Shown: positions 43,928 to 56,944 of the stretch, piece after piece
Layout: every line of letters begins with the position of its first letter
How positions within the stretch are numbered: the stretch's first letter is position 1
From: Cervus elaphus
Taxonomy: Eukaryota; Chordata; Mammalia; Artiodactyla; Cervidae
NCBI RefSeq assembly: GCF_910594005.1
Contig: NW_025316714.1
Location: forward strand, 380,001 to 444,000
Length of the DNA: 64,000 nucleotides
Direction of reading: 5' to 3'
Notes under the pieces: model-generated
The model's database searches: none
Told to the model about the DNA's origin: nothing
The model's input: only the letters and a program-made list of their open reading frames with translations
Made by a program: the position numbers and the translations under genes

Positions 43928-46900
43928 ATTTGAGGAGCAAAAAAAAAAAAAAAAAAAAAGACCAGGACCATGAATAGGTGTGAAAAATGCGAGGAGCAAA
44001 AAAAAAAAAAGACGAGGAGCATGAAAAGGTGTGAAAAATGCAAGGAGCATGAAAAGGTGTGAAAAATTTCAGGAGCAAAAAAAAAAAAAAAAAAAAGACC
44101 AGGAACATGAAAAGGTGTGAAAAATGCGAGGAGCAAAAAAAAAAAAAAGACGAGGAGCATGAAAAGGTGTGAAAAATGCGAGGAGCAAAAAAAAAAAAAA
44201 AGACGAGGAGCATGAAAAGGTGTGAAAAATGCGAGGAGAAAAAAAAAAAAAAAAGACGAGGAGCATGAAAAGGTGTGAAAAATGCGAGGAGCAAAAAAAA
44301 AAAAAAGAAAGACCAGGAGCATGAAAAGGTGTGAAAAATGCGAGGAGCATGAAAACATGTGAAAAATGCAAGGAGCATGAAAAGGTGTGAAAAATGCGAG
44401 GAGCAAAAAAAAAAAAAAAAAAAAAGAAAGAGCAGGAGCATGAAAAGGTGTGAAAAATGCGAGGAGCATGAAAAGATGTGAAAAAAGCGAGGAGCATGAA
44501 AAGGTGTGAAAAATGAGAGGAGCAAAAAAAAAAAAGACGAGGAGCATGAAAAGGTGTGAAAAATGCAAGGAGCATGAAAAGGTGTGAAAAATGCAGGGAG
44601 CATGAAAAGGTGTGAAAAATTTGAGGAGCAAAAAAAAAAAAAAAAAAAAGACCAGGAACATGAAAAGGTGTGAAAAATGCGAGGAGCAAAAAAAAAAAAA
44701 AAAAAGACCAGGAACATGAAATGGTGTGAAAATTGCAAGGAGCAAAAAAAAAAAAAAAAAAAAGAACAGGAGCATGAAAAGGTGTGAAAAATTTGAGGAG
44801 CAAAAAAAAAAAAAAAAAAAGAAAGACGAGGAGCATGAAAAGGTGTGAAAAATGCGAGGAGCAAAACAAAAAAAGAAAAGACCAGGAACATGAAAAGGTG
44901 TGAAAAATGCGAGGAGGAAAAAAAAAAAAGAAAGACCAGGAGCATGAAAAGGTGTGAAAAATGTGAGGAGCAAAAAAAAAAAAAAGACGAGGAGCATGAA
45001 AAAGTTTGAAAAATGCAAGGAGCATGAAAAGGTGTGAAAAATGCAAGGAGCATGAAAAGGTGTGAAAAATGCAAGGAGCATGAAAAGGTGTGAAAAATGG
45101 GAGGAGCAAAAAAAAAAAAAAGAAAGCCCAGGAGTGTGAAAAGGTGTGAAAAATGCGAGGAGCAAAAAAAAAAAAAAAAGATCAGGAGCATGAAAAGGTG
45201 TGAAAAATTCGAGGAGCAAAAAAAAAAAAAGACGAGGAGCATGAAAAGGTGTGAAAAATGCAAGGAGCATGAAAAGGTGTGAAAAATTTGAGAGGCAAAA
45301 AAAAAAAAAAAAAAAAAGACCAGGAGCATGAAAAGGTGTGAGAAATGCGGGGAGCAAAAAAAAAAAAAGAAAGACCAGGAGCATGAAAAGGTGTGAAAAA
45401 TGCGAGGAGCAAAACAAAAAAAGAAAAGACCAGGAACATGAAAAGGTGTGAGAAATGCGGGGAGCAAAAAAAAAAAAAGAAAGACCAGGAGCATGAAAAG
45501 GTGTGAAAAATGCGAGGAGAAAAAAAAAAAAAAGAAAGACCAGGAGCATGAAAAGGTGTGAAAAATGCGAGGAGCAAAAAAAAAAAAAAAGACGAGGAGC
45601 ATGAAAAGGTGTGAAAAATGCAAGGAGCATGAAAAGGTGTGAAAAATGCAAGGAGCATAAAAAGGTGTGAAAAATTTGAGGAGCAAAAAAAAAAAAAAAA
45701 AAAAAAGACCAGGACCATGAATAGGTGTGAAAAATGCGAGGAGCAAAAAAAAAAAAAGACGAGGAGCATGAAAAGGTGTGAAAAATGCAAGGAGCATGAA
45801 AAGGTGTGAAAAATTTCAGGAGCAAAAAAAAAAAAAAAAAAAAGACCAGGAACATGAAAAGGTGTGAAAAATGCGAGGAGCAAAAAAAAAAAAAAAAAAC
45901 CAGGAACATGAAAAGGTGTGAAAAATGCGAGGAGCAAAAAAAAAAAAAAGACGAGGAGCATGAAAAGGTGTGAAAAATGCGAGGAGCAAAAAAAAAAAAA
46001 AAAGACGAGGAGCATGAAAAGGAGAGAAAAATGCGAGGAGCAAAAAAAAAAAAAAAAGACGAGGAGCATGAAAAGGTGTGAAAAATGCGAGGAGCAAAAA
46101 AAAAAAAAAGAAAGACCAGGAGCATGAAAAGGTGTGAAAAATGCGAGGAGCATGAAAACATGTGAAAAATGCGAGGAGCATGAAAAGGTGTGAAAAATGC
46201 GAGGAGCAAAAAAAAAAAAAAAAAAAAGAAAGAGCAGGAGCATGAAAAGGTGTGAAAAATGCGAGGAGCATGAAAAGATGTGAAAAATGCGAGGAGCATG
46301 AAAAGGTGTGAAAAATGAGAGGAGCAAAAAAAAAAAAGACGAGGAGCATGAAAAGGTGTGAAAAATGCAAGGAGCATGAAAAGGTGTGAAAAATGCAGGG
46401 AGCATGAAAAGGTGTGAAAAATTTGAGGAGCAAAAAAAAAAAAAAAAAAAAGACCAGGAACATGAAAAGGTGTGAAAAATGCGAGGAGCAAAAAAAAAAA
46501 AAAAAAAGACCAGGAACATGAAATGGTGTGAAAATTGCAAGGAGCAAAAAAAAAAAAAAAAAAAAGAACAGGAGCATGAAAAGGTGTGAAAAATTTGAGG
46601 AGCAAAAAAAAAAAAAAAAAAAGAAAGACGAGGAGCATGAAAAGGTGTGAAAAATGCGAGGAGCAAAACAAAAAAAGAAAAGACCAGGAACATGAAAAGG
46701 TGTGAAAAATGCGAGGAGGAAAAAAAAAAAAGAAAGACCAGGAGCATGAAAAGGTGTGAAAAATGTGAGGAGCAAAAAAAAAAAAAAGACGAGGAGCATG
46801 AAAAAGTTTGAAAAATGCAAGGAGCATGAAAAGGTGTGAAAAATGCAAGGAGCATGAAAAGGTGTGAAAAATGCAAGGAGCATGAAAAGGTGTGAAAAAT

Positions 46901-49639
46901 GGGAGGAGCAAAAAAAAAAAAAAAGAAAGCCCAGGAGTGTGAAAAGGTGTGAAAAATGCGAGGAGCAAAAAAAAAAAAAAAAGATCAGGAGCATGAAAAG
47001 GTGTGAAAAATTCGAGGAGCAAAAAAAAAAAAAGACGAGGAGCATGAAAAGGTGTGAAAAATGCAAGGAGCATGAAAAGGTGTGAAAAATTTGAGAGGCA
47101 AAAAAAAAAAAAAAAAAAAAAGACCAGGAGCATGAAAAGGTGTGAGAAATGCGGGGAGCAAAAAAAAAAAAAGAAAGACCAGGAGCATGAAAAGGTGTGA
47201 AAAATGCGAGGAGAAAAAAAAAAAAAAGAAACACAAGGAGCATGAAAAGGTGTGAAAAATGCGAGGAGAAAAAAAAAAAAAAGAAAGACCAGGAGCATGA
47301 AAAGGTGTGAAAAATGCGAGGAGCATGAAAAGGTGTGAAAAATGCGAGGAGAAAAAAAAAAAAAGAAAGACGAGGAACATGAAAAGGTGTGAAAAATGCG
47401 AGGAGCAAAAAAAAAAAAAAAAAAGAAAGACCAGGAGCATGAAAAGGTGTGAAAAATGCGAGGAGCAAAAAAAAAAAAAGACGAGGAGCATGAAAAGGTG
47501 TGAAAAATTTGAGAAGCAAAAAAAAAAAAAAAAAAAAAGACCAGGAGCATGAAAAGGTGTGAGAAATGCGGGGAGCAAAAAAAAAAAAAGAAAGACCAGG
47601 AGCATGAAAAGGTGTGAAAAATGCGAGGAGAAAAAAAAAAAAAAAAGAGGAGGAGCATGAAAAGGTGTGAAAAAAGCGAGGAGCAAAAAAAAAAAAAAGA
47701 GGAGGAGTATGAAAAGGTGTGAAAAATGCGAGGAGCAAAAAAAAAAAAAGAAAGACCAGGAGCATGAAAAGGTGTGAAAAATGCGAGGAGAAAAAAAAAA
47801 AAAAGAAAGACCAGGAACATGAAAAGGTGAGAAAAATGCGAGGAGCAAAAAAAAAAAAAAAAAAAGAAAGACCAGGAGCATGAAAAGGTGTGAAAAATGG
47901 GAGGAGCAAAAAAAAAAAAAAGACGAGGAGCATGAAAAGGTGTGAAAAATGCAAGGAGCATGAAAAGGTGTGAAAAATGCAAGGAGCATGAAAAGGTGTG
48001 AAAAATGCGAGGAGCAAAAAAAAAAAAAAAAAAGACCAGGAGCATGAAAAGGTGTGAAAAATGCGAGGAGCAAAAAAAAAAAAAAAAGAAAGAAAGACCA
48101 GGAGCATGAAAACGTGTGAAAAATGCGAGGAGCAAAAAAAAAAAAAAGACGAGGAGCATGAAAAGGTGTGAAAAATGCAAGGAGCATGAAAAGGTGTGAA
48201 AAATGCGAGGAGCAAAAAAAAAAAAAGACGAGGAGCATGAAAAGGTGTGAAAAATGCGAGGAGCAAAAAAAAAAAAAAGACGAGGAGCATGAAAAGGTGT
48301 GAAAAAAGCGAGGAGCAAAAAAAAAAAAAGAAAGACCAGGAGCATGAAAAGGTGTGAAAAATGCAAGGAGCAAGAAAAGGTGTCAAAAATTTCAGGAGCA
48401 AAAAAAAAAAAAAAAAAAAGACCAGGAACATGAAAAGGTGTGAAAAATGCGAGGAGCAAAAAAAAAAAAAAAAAGACCAGGAACATGAAAAGGTGTGAAA
48501 ATTGCAAGGAGCAAAAAAAAAAAAAAAAAAAGAACAGGAGCATGAAAAGGTGTGAAAAATTTGAGGAGCAAAAAAAAAAAAAAAAAAAGAAAGACGAGGA
48601 GCATGAAAAGGTGTGAAAAATGCGAGGAGCAAAACAAAAAAAGAAAAGACCAGGAACATGAAAAGGTGTGAAAAATGCGAGGAGGAAAAAAAAAAAAGAA
48701 AGACCAGGAGCATGAAAAGGTGTGAAAAATGTGAGGAGCAAAAAAAAAAAAAAGACGAGGAGCATGAAAAAGTTTGAAAAATGCAAGGAGCATGAAAAGG
48801 TGTGAAAAATGCAAGGAGCATGAAAAGGTGTGAAAAATGCAAGGAGCATGAAAAGGTGTGAAAAATGGGAGGAGCAAAAAAAAAAAAAAGAAAGCCCAGG
48901 AGTGTGAAAAGGTGTGAAAAATGCGAGGAGCAAAAAAAAAAAAAAAAGATCAGGAGCATGAAAAGGTGTGAAAAATTCGAGGAGCAAAAAAAAAAAAAGA
49001 CGAGGAGCATGAAAAGGTGTGAAAAATGCAAGGAGCATGAAAAGGTGTGAAAAATTTGAGAGGCAAAAAAAAAAAAAAAAAAAAAAGACCAGGAGCATGA
49101 AAAGGTGTGAGAAATGCGGGGAGCAAAAAAAAAAAAAGAAAGACCAGGAGCATGAAAAGGTGTGAAAAATGCGAGGAGAAAAAAAAAAAAAAGAAACACC
49201 AGGAGCATGAAAAGGTGTGAAAAATGCGAGGAGAAAAAAAAAAAAAAGAAAGACCAGGAGCATGAAAAGGTGTGAAAAATGCGAGGAGCATTAAAAGGTG
49301 TGAAAAATGCGAGGAGAAAAAAAAAAAAAGAAAGACGAGGAACATGAAAAGGTGTGAAAAATGCGAGGAGCAAAAAAAAAAAAAAAAAAAGAAAGACCAG
49401 GAGCATGAAAAGGTGTGAAAAATGCGAGGAGCAAAAAAAAAAAAAGACGAGGAGCATGAAAAGGTGTGAAAAATTTGAGAAGCAAAAAAAAAAAAAAAAA
49501 AAAAGACCAGGAGCATGAAAAGGTGTGAGAAATGCGGGGAGCAAAAAAAAAAAAAGAAAGACCAGGAGCATGAAAAGGTGTGAAAAATGCGAGGAGAAAA
49601 AAAAAAAAAAAGAGGAGGAGCATGAAAAGGTGTGAAAAA

Positions 49640-51261
49640 TGCGAGGAGCAAAAAAAAAAAAAAGAGGAGGAGTATGAAAAGGTGTGAAAAATGCGAGGAG
49701 CAAAAAAAAAAAAAGAAAGACCAGGAGCATGAAAAGGTGTGAAAAATGCGAGGAGAAAAAAAAAAAAAAGAAAGACCAGGAACATGAAAAGGTGAGAAAA
49801 ATGCGAGGAGCAAAAAAAAAAAAAAAAAAAGAAAGACCAGGAGCATGAAAAGGTGTGAAAAATGGGAGGAGCAAAAAAAAAAAAAAGACGAGGAGCATGA
49901 AAAGGTGTGAAAAATGCAAGGAGCATGAAAAGGTGTGAAAAATGCAAGGAGCATGAAAAGGTGTGAAAAATGCGAGGAGCAAAAAAAAAAAAAAAAAAGA
50001 CCAGGAGCATGAAAAGGTGTGAAAAATGCGAGGAGCAAAAAAAAAAAAAAAAGAAAGAAAGACCAGGAGCATGAAAACGTGTGAAAAATGCGAGGAGCAA
50101 AAAAAAAAAAAAGACGAGGAGCATGAAAAGGTGTGAAAAATGCAAGGAGCATGAAAAGGTGTGAAAAATGCGAGGAGCAAAAAAAAAAAAAGACGAGGAG
50201 CATGAAAAGGTGTGAAAAATGCAAGGAGCATGAAAAGGTGTGAAAAATGCGAGGAGCAAAAAAAAAAAAAAAAAAAAAGAAAGACGAGGAGCAAGAAAAG
50301 GTGTGAAAAATGCGAGGAGCAAAAAAAAAAAAAAAGACCAGGAGCATGAAAAGGTGTGAAAAATGCGAGGAGCAAAAAAAAAAAAAAGAAAGACCAGGAG
50401 CATGAAAAGGTGTGAAAAATGCGAGGAGCATGAAAACATGTGAAAAATGCGAGGAGCATGAAAAGGTGTGAAAAATGCGAGGAGCAAAAAAAAAAAAAAA
50501 AAAAAGAAAGACCAGGAGCATGAAAAGGTGTGAAAAATGCGAGGAGCATGAAAAGATGTGAAAAATGCGAGGAGCATGAAAAGGTGTGAAAAATGAGAGG
50601 AGTAAAAAAAAAAAAAGACGAGGAGCATGAAAAGGTGTGAAAAATGCAAGGAGCATGAAAAGGTGTGAAAAATGCAGGGAGCATGAAAAGGTGTGAAAAA
50701 TTTGAGGAGCAAAAAAAAAAAAAAAAAAAAGACCAGGAACATGAAAAGGTGTGAAAAATGCGAGGAGCAAAAAAAAAAAAACAAAAGACCAGGAACATGA
50801 AATGGTGTGAAAATTGCAAGGAGCAAAAAAAAAAAAAAAAAAAAAGAAAAGGAGCATGAAAAGGTGTGAAAAATGCGAGGAGCAAAAAAAAAAAAAAAAA
50901 AAAAGACCAGGAACATGAAAAGGTGTGAAAAATGCGAGCAGCAAAGAAAAAAAAAAAAAAAACCAAGAACATGAAAAGGTGTGAAAAATGCGAGGAGCAA
51001 AAAAAAAAAAAAAGACGAGGAGCATGAAAAGGTGTGAAAAATGCGAGGAGAAAAAAAAAAAAAAAAAAAGACCAGGAGCATGAAAAGGTGTGAAAAATGC
51101 GAGGAGCATGAAAAGGTGTGAAAAATGCGAGGAGAAAAAAAAAAAAAGAAAGACGAGGAACATGAAAAGGTGTGAAAAATCCGAGGAGCAAAAAAAAAAA
51201 AAAAAAAAGAAAGACCAGGAGCATGAAAAGGTGTGAAAAATGCGAGGAGCAAAAAAAAAAA
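49640..51261 (+). repeat. 1.6-kb tandem duplication in type B, copy 1
   Basis: Starts at the GAGGAGGAGTATG unit (about 49,669). Paired landmarks are GGTGAGAAAAATG (49,793 and 51,390), AAAACGTGTG (50,083 and 51,682), GCAGCAAAG (50,939 and 52,542) and AAATCCGAGG (about 51,180 and 52,780), the last of which lies past this copy in its duplicate. An earlier partial relative (47.7-48.2 kb, offset about 1,970) shares the GAGTATG, GGTGAG and AAAACGTG landmarks. Confidence 0.72.
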
Positions 51262-52850
51262 AAAAGAGGAGGAGAAAGAAAAGGTGTGAAAAATGCGAGG
51301 AGCAAAAAAAAAAAAAGAAAGACCAGGAGCATGAAAAGGTGTGAAAAATGCGAGGAGCAAAAAAAAAAAAAGAAAGACCAGGAACATGAAAAGGTGAGAA
51401 AAATGCGAGGAGCAAAAAAAAAAAAAAAAAAAAGAAAGACCAGGAGCATGAAAAGGTGTGAAAAATGGGAGGAGCAAAAAAAAAAAAAAGACGAGGAGCA
51501 TGAAAAGGTGTGAAAAATGCAAGGAGCATGAAAAGGTGTGAAAAATGCAAGGAGCATGAAAAGGTGTGAAAAATGCGAGGAGCAAAAAAAAAAAAAAAAA
51601 AAGACCAGGAGCATGAAAAGGTGTGAAAAATGCGAGGAGCAAAAAAAAAAAAAAAAGAAAGAAAGACCAGGAGCATGAAAACGTGTGAAAAATGCGAGGA
51701 GCAAAAAAAAAAAAAAGACGAGGAGCATGAAAAGGTGTGAAAAATGCAAGGAGCATGAAAAGGTGTGAAAAATGCGAGGAGCAAAAAAAAAAAAAGACGA
51801 GGAGCATGAAAAGGTGTGAAAAATGCAAGGAGCATGAAAAGGTGTGAAAAATGCGAGGAGCAAAAAAAAAAAAAAAAAAAGAAAGACCAGGAGCATGAAA
51901 AGGTGTGAAAAATGCGAGGAGCAAAAAAAAAAAAAAAGACCAGGAGCATGAAAAGGTGTGAAAAATGCGAGGAGCAAAAAAAAAAAAAAGAAAGACCAGG
52001 AGCATGAAAAGGTGTGAAAAATGCGAGGAGCATGAAAACATGTGAAAAATGCGAGGAGCATGAAAAGGTGTGAAAAATGCGAGGAGCAAAAAAAAAAAAA
52101 AAAAAAAGAAAGACCAGGAGCATGAAAAGGTGTGAAAAATGCGAGGAGCATGAAAAGATGTGAAAAATGCGAGGAGCATGAAAAGGTGTGAAAAATGAGA
52201 GGAGTAAAAAAAAAAAAAGACGAGGAGCATGAAAAGGTGTGAAAAAAGGAAGGAGCATGAAAAGGTGTGAAAAATGCAGGGAGCATGAAAAGGTGTGAAA
52301 AATTTGAGGAGCAAAAAAAAAAAAAAAAAAAAGACCAGGAACATGAAAAGGTGTGAAAAATGCGAGGAGCAAAAAAAAAAAAAACAAAAGACCAGGAACA
52401 TGAAATGGTGTGAAAATTGCAAGGAGCAAAAAAAAAAAAAAAAAAAAGAATAGGAGCATGAAAAGGTGTGAAAAATGCGAGGAGCAAAAAAAAAAAAAAA
52501 AAAAAAGACCAGGAACATGAAAAGGTGTGAAAAATGCGAGCAGCAAAGAAAAAAAAAAAAAAACCAAGAACATGAAAAGGTGTGAAAAATGCGAGGAGCA
52601 AAAAAAAAAAAAAGACGAGGAGCATGAAAAGGTGTGAAAAATGCGAGGAGAAAAAAAAAAAAAAAGAAAGACCAGGAGCATGAAAAGGTGTGAAAAATGC
52701 GAGGAGCATGAAAAGGTGTGAAAAATGCGAGGAGAAAAAAAAAAAAAGAAAGACGAGGAACATGAAAAGGTGTGAAAAATCCGAGGAGCAAAAAAAAAAA
52801 AAAAAAAAGAAAGACCAGGAGCATGAAAAGGTGTGAAAAATGCGAGGAGC
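51262..52850 (+). repeat. 1.6-kb tandem duplication in type B, copy 2
   Basis: Follows copy 1 head-to-tail with a period of about 1,597-1,603. Its first unit reads GAGGAGGAGAAAGAAAAGG, a degraded form of GAGTATG. Its right half overlaps block R (52,130 on), so the two duplications are nested: the tandem event copied material that includes part of block R. Confidence 0.7.
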
Positions 52851-55270
52851 AAAAAAAAAAAAAGACGAGGAGCATGAAAAGGTGTGAAAAATGCGAGGAG
52901 CAAAAAAAAAAAAAAGAAAGACCAGGAGCATGAAAAGGTGTGAAAAATGCGAGGAGCATGAAAACATGTGAAAAATGCGAGGAGCATGAAAAGGTGTGAA
53001 AAATGCGAGGAGCAAAAAAAAAAAAAAAAAAAGAAAGACCAGGAGCATGAAAAGGTGTGAAAAATGCGAGGAGCATGAAAAGATGTGAAAAATGCGAGGA
53101 GCATGAAAAGGTGTGAAAAATGAGAGGAGCAAAAAAAAAAAAAGACGAGGAGCATGAAAAGGTGTGAAAAATGCAAGGAGCATGAAAAGGTGTGAAAAAT
53201 GCAGGGAGCATGAAAAGGTGTGAAAAATTTGAGGAGCAAAAAAAAAAAAAAAAAAAAGACCAGGAACATGAAAAGGTGTGAAAAATGCGAGGAGCAAAAA
53301 AAAAAAAAAAAAAGACCAGGAACATGAAATGGTGTGAAAATTGCAAGGAGCAAAAAAAAAAAAAAAAAAAGAATAGGAGCATGAAAAGGTGTGAAAAATG
53401 CGAGGAGCAAAAAAAAAAAAAAAAAAAAAGACCAGGAACATGAAAAGGTGTGAAAAATGCGAGGAGCAAAAAAAAAAAAAAAAAAAACCAGGAACATGAA
53501 AAGGTGTGAAAAATGCGAGGAGCAAAAAAAAAAAAAAAGACGAGGAGCATGAAAAGGTGTGAAAAATGCAAGGAGCATGAAAAGGTGTGAAAAATATGAG
53601 GAGCAAAAAAAAAAAAAAAAAAAAAGACCAGGACCATGAATAGGTGTGAAAAATGCGAGGAGCAAAAAAAAAAAAAAGACGAGGAGCATGAAAAGGTGTG
53701 AAAAATGCAAGGAGCATGAAAAGGTGTGAAAAATTTGAGGAGCAAAAAAAAAAGAAAAATAAAGACCAGGACCATGAATAGGTGTGAAAAATGCGAGGAG
53801 CAAAAAAAAAAAAAAAAAAAAGACCAGGAGCATGAAAAGGTGTGAAAAATTTGAGGAGAAAAAAAAAAAAAAAAAAAAAGAAAGACCAGGAGCATGAAAA
53901 GGTGTGAAAAATGCGAGGAGAAAAAAAAAAAAAAAGACGAGGAGCATGAAAAGGTGTGAAAAATGCGAGGAGCAAAAAAAAAAAAAAGAAAGACCAGGAG
54001 CATGAAAAGGTGTGAAAAATGCGAGGAGCAAAAAAAAAAAAAAAAAAAGAAAGACCAGGAGCATGAAAAGGTGTGAAAAATGCGAGGAGCATGAAAAGAT
54101 GTGAAAAATGCGAGGAGCATGAAAAGGTGTGAAAAATGCGAGGAGCAAAAAAAAAAAAAGACGAGGAGCATGAAAAGGTGTGAAAAATGCGAGGAGCAAA
54201 AAAAAAAAAAAGACGAGGAGCATGAAAAGGTGTGAAAAAAGCGAGGAGCAAAAAAAAAAAAAAGAAAGACCAGGAGCATGAAAAGGTGTGAAAAATGCAA
54301 GGAGCAAGAAAAGGTGTGAAAAATTTCAGGAGCAAAAAAAAAAAAAAAAAAAAGACCAGGAACATGAAAAGGTGTGAAAAATGCGAGGAGCAAAAAAAAA
54401 AAAAAAAAGACCAGGAACATGAAAAGGTGTGAAAATTGCAAGGAGCAAAAAAAAAAAAAAAAAAAAAGAACAGGAGCATGAAAAGGTGTGAAAAATTTGA
54501 GGAGCAAAAAAAAAAAAAAAAAAAAGAAAGACGAGGAGCATGAAAAGGTGTGAAAAATGCGAGGAGCAAAAAAAAAAAAGAAAAGACCAGGAACATGAAA
54601 AGGTGTGAAAAATGCGAGGAGGAAAAAAAAAAAAGAAAGACCAGGAGCATGAAAAGGTGTGAAAAATGCGAGGAGCAAAAAAAAAAAAAAGACGAGGAGC
54701 ATGAAAAAGTTTGAAAAATGCAAGGAGCATGAAAAGGTGTGAAAAATGCAAGGAGCATGAAAAGGTGTGAAAAATGCAAGGAGCATGAAAAGGTGTGAAA
54801 AATGGGAGGAGCAAAAAAAAAAAAAAGAAAGCCCAGGAGTGTGAAAAGGTGTGAAAAATGCGAGGAGCAAAAAAAAAAAAAAAAGATCAGGAGCATGAAA
54901 AGGTGTGAAAAATTCGAGGAGCAAAAAAAAAAAAAGACGAGGAGCATGAAAAGGTGTGAAAAATGCAAGGAGCATGAAAAGGTGTGAAAAATTTGAGAGG
55001 CAAAAAAAAAAAAAAAAAAAAAAGACCAGGAGCATGAAAAGGTGTGAGAAATGCGGGGAGCAAAAAAAAAAAAAGAAAGACCAGGAGCATGAAAAGGTGT
55101 GAAAAATGCGAGGAGAAAAAAAAAAAAAAGAAAGACCAGGAGCATGAAAAGGTGTGAAAAATGCGAGGAGCAAAAAAAAAAAAAAGACGAGGAGCATGAA
55201 AAGGTGTGAAAAATGCAAGGAGCATGAAAAGGTGTGAAAAATGCAAGGAGCATGAAAAGGTGTGAAAAAT
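52130..55270 (+). repeat. Type B block R, copy at 52 kb
   Basis: Collinear with 37,600-40,740 at an offset of about 14,527-14,534, so about 3.1 kb is shared. Differences include GTGTGAAAAATGCGAGG (about 54,657), where the partner has a shortened GTGTAAAAATGTGAGG, loss of the C in the AAAACA7 marker (about 54,568), and the long A-tract after the GA5TAAAG marker being about 20 nt instead of 31. Confidence 0.78.
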
Positions 55271-55399
55271 TTGAGGAGCAAAAAAAAAAAAAAAAAAAAA
55301 AGACCAGGACCATGAATAGGTGTGAAAAATGCGAGGAGCAAAAAAAAAAAAAGACGAGGAGCATGAAAAGGTGTGAAAAATGCAAGGAGCATGAAAAGG

Positions 55400-56940
55400 T
55401 GTGAAAAATTTCAGGAGCAAAAAAAAAAAAAAAAAAAAGACCAGGAACATGAAAAGGTGTGAAAAATGCGAGGAGAAAAAAAAAAAAAAAGACGAGGAGC
55501 ATGAAAAGGTGTGAAAAATGCGAGGAGCAAAAAAAAAAAAAGAAAGACCAGGAGCATGAAAAGGTGTGAAAAATGCGAGGAGCAAAAAAAAAAAAAAAAA
55601 AAAGAAAGACCAGGAGCATGAAAAGGTGTGAAAAATGCGAGGAGCATGAAAAGATGTGAAAAATGCGAGGAGCATGAAAAGGTGTGAAAAATGCGAGGAG
55701 CAAAAAAAAAAAAAAGACGAGGAGCATGAAAAGGTGTGAAAAATGCGAGGAGCAAAAAAAAAAAAAAGACGAGGAGCATGAAAAGGTGTGAAAAAAGCGA
55801 GGAGAAAAAAAAAAAAAAGAAAGACCAGGAGCATGAAAAGGTGTGAAAAATGCAAGGAGCAAAAAAAGGTGTGAAAAATTTCAGGAGAAAAAAAAAAAAA
55901 AAAAAAAGACCAGGAACATGAAAAGGTGTGAAAAATGCGAAGAGCAAAAAAAAAAAAAAAAAGACCAGGAACATGAAAAGGTGTGAAAATTGCAAGGAGC
56001 AAAAAAAAAAAAAAAAAAAAGAACAGGAGCATGAAAAGGTGTGAAAAATTTGAGGAGCAAAAAAAAAAAAAAAAAAAAGAAAGACGAGGAGCATGAAAAG
56101 GTGTGAAAAATGCGAGGAGCAAAACAAAAAAAGAAAAGACCAGGAACATGAAAAGGTGTGAAAAATGCGAGGAGCAAAAAAAAAAAAGAAAGACCAGGAG
56201 CATGAAAAGGTGTGAAAAATGCGAGGAGCAAAAAAAAAAAAAAGACGAGGAGCATGAAAAAGTTTGAAAAATGCAAGGAGCATGAAAAGGTGTGAAAAAT
56301 GCAAGGAGCATGAAAAGGTGTGAAAAATGCAAGGAGCATGAAAAGGTGTGAAAAATGGGAGGAGCAAAAAAAAAAAAAAAGAAAGCCCAGGAGTGTGAAA
56401 AGGTGTGAAAAATGCGAGGAGCAAAAAAAAAAAAAAAAGATCAGGAGCATGAAAAGGTGTGAAAAATTCGAGGAGCAAAAAAAAAAAAAGACGAGGAGCA
56501 TGAAAAGGTGTGAAAAATGCAAGGAGCATGAAAAGGTGTGAAAAATTTGAGAGGCAAAAAAAAAAAAAAAAAAAAGACCAGGAGCATGAAAAGGTGTGAG
56601 AAATGCGGGGAGCAAAAAAAAAAAAAGAAAGACCAGGAGCATGAAAGGTGTGAAAAATGCGAGGAGAAAAAAAAAAAAAAGAAAGACCAGGAGCATGAAA
56701 AGGTGTGAAAAATGCGAGGAGCAAAAAAAAAAAAAAGACGAGGAGCATGAAAAGGTGTGAAAAATGCAAGGAGCATGAAAAGGTGTGAAAAATGCAAGGA
56801 GCATGAAAAGGTGTGAAAAATTTGAGGAGCAAAAAAAAAAAAAAAAAAAAAGACCAGGACCATGAATAGGTGTGAAAAATGCGAGGAGCAAAAAAAAAAA
56901 AAGACGAGGAGCATGAAAAGGTGTGAAAAATGCAAGGAGC
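55400..56940 (+). repeat. Displaced duplicate block, partner at 57,860-59,340
   Basis: Landmarks match at an offset of about 2,458: the GGAGCA(A/G)GAAAAGG unit (55,857 and 58,315), AAAACA7 (56,122 and 58,580) and GAAAAAGTTTG. The partner lacks the CCCAGGAGTG unit (present here at 56,387), after which the offset falls to about 2,396. That is a one-unit deletion in the partner. This copy also contains a one-base loss (CATGAAAGGTG, about 56,642). Confidence 0.7.
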
Positions 56941-56944
56941 ATGA

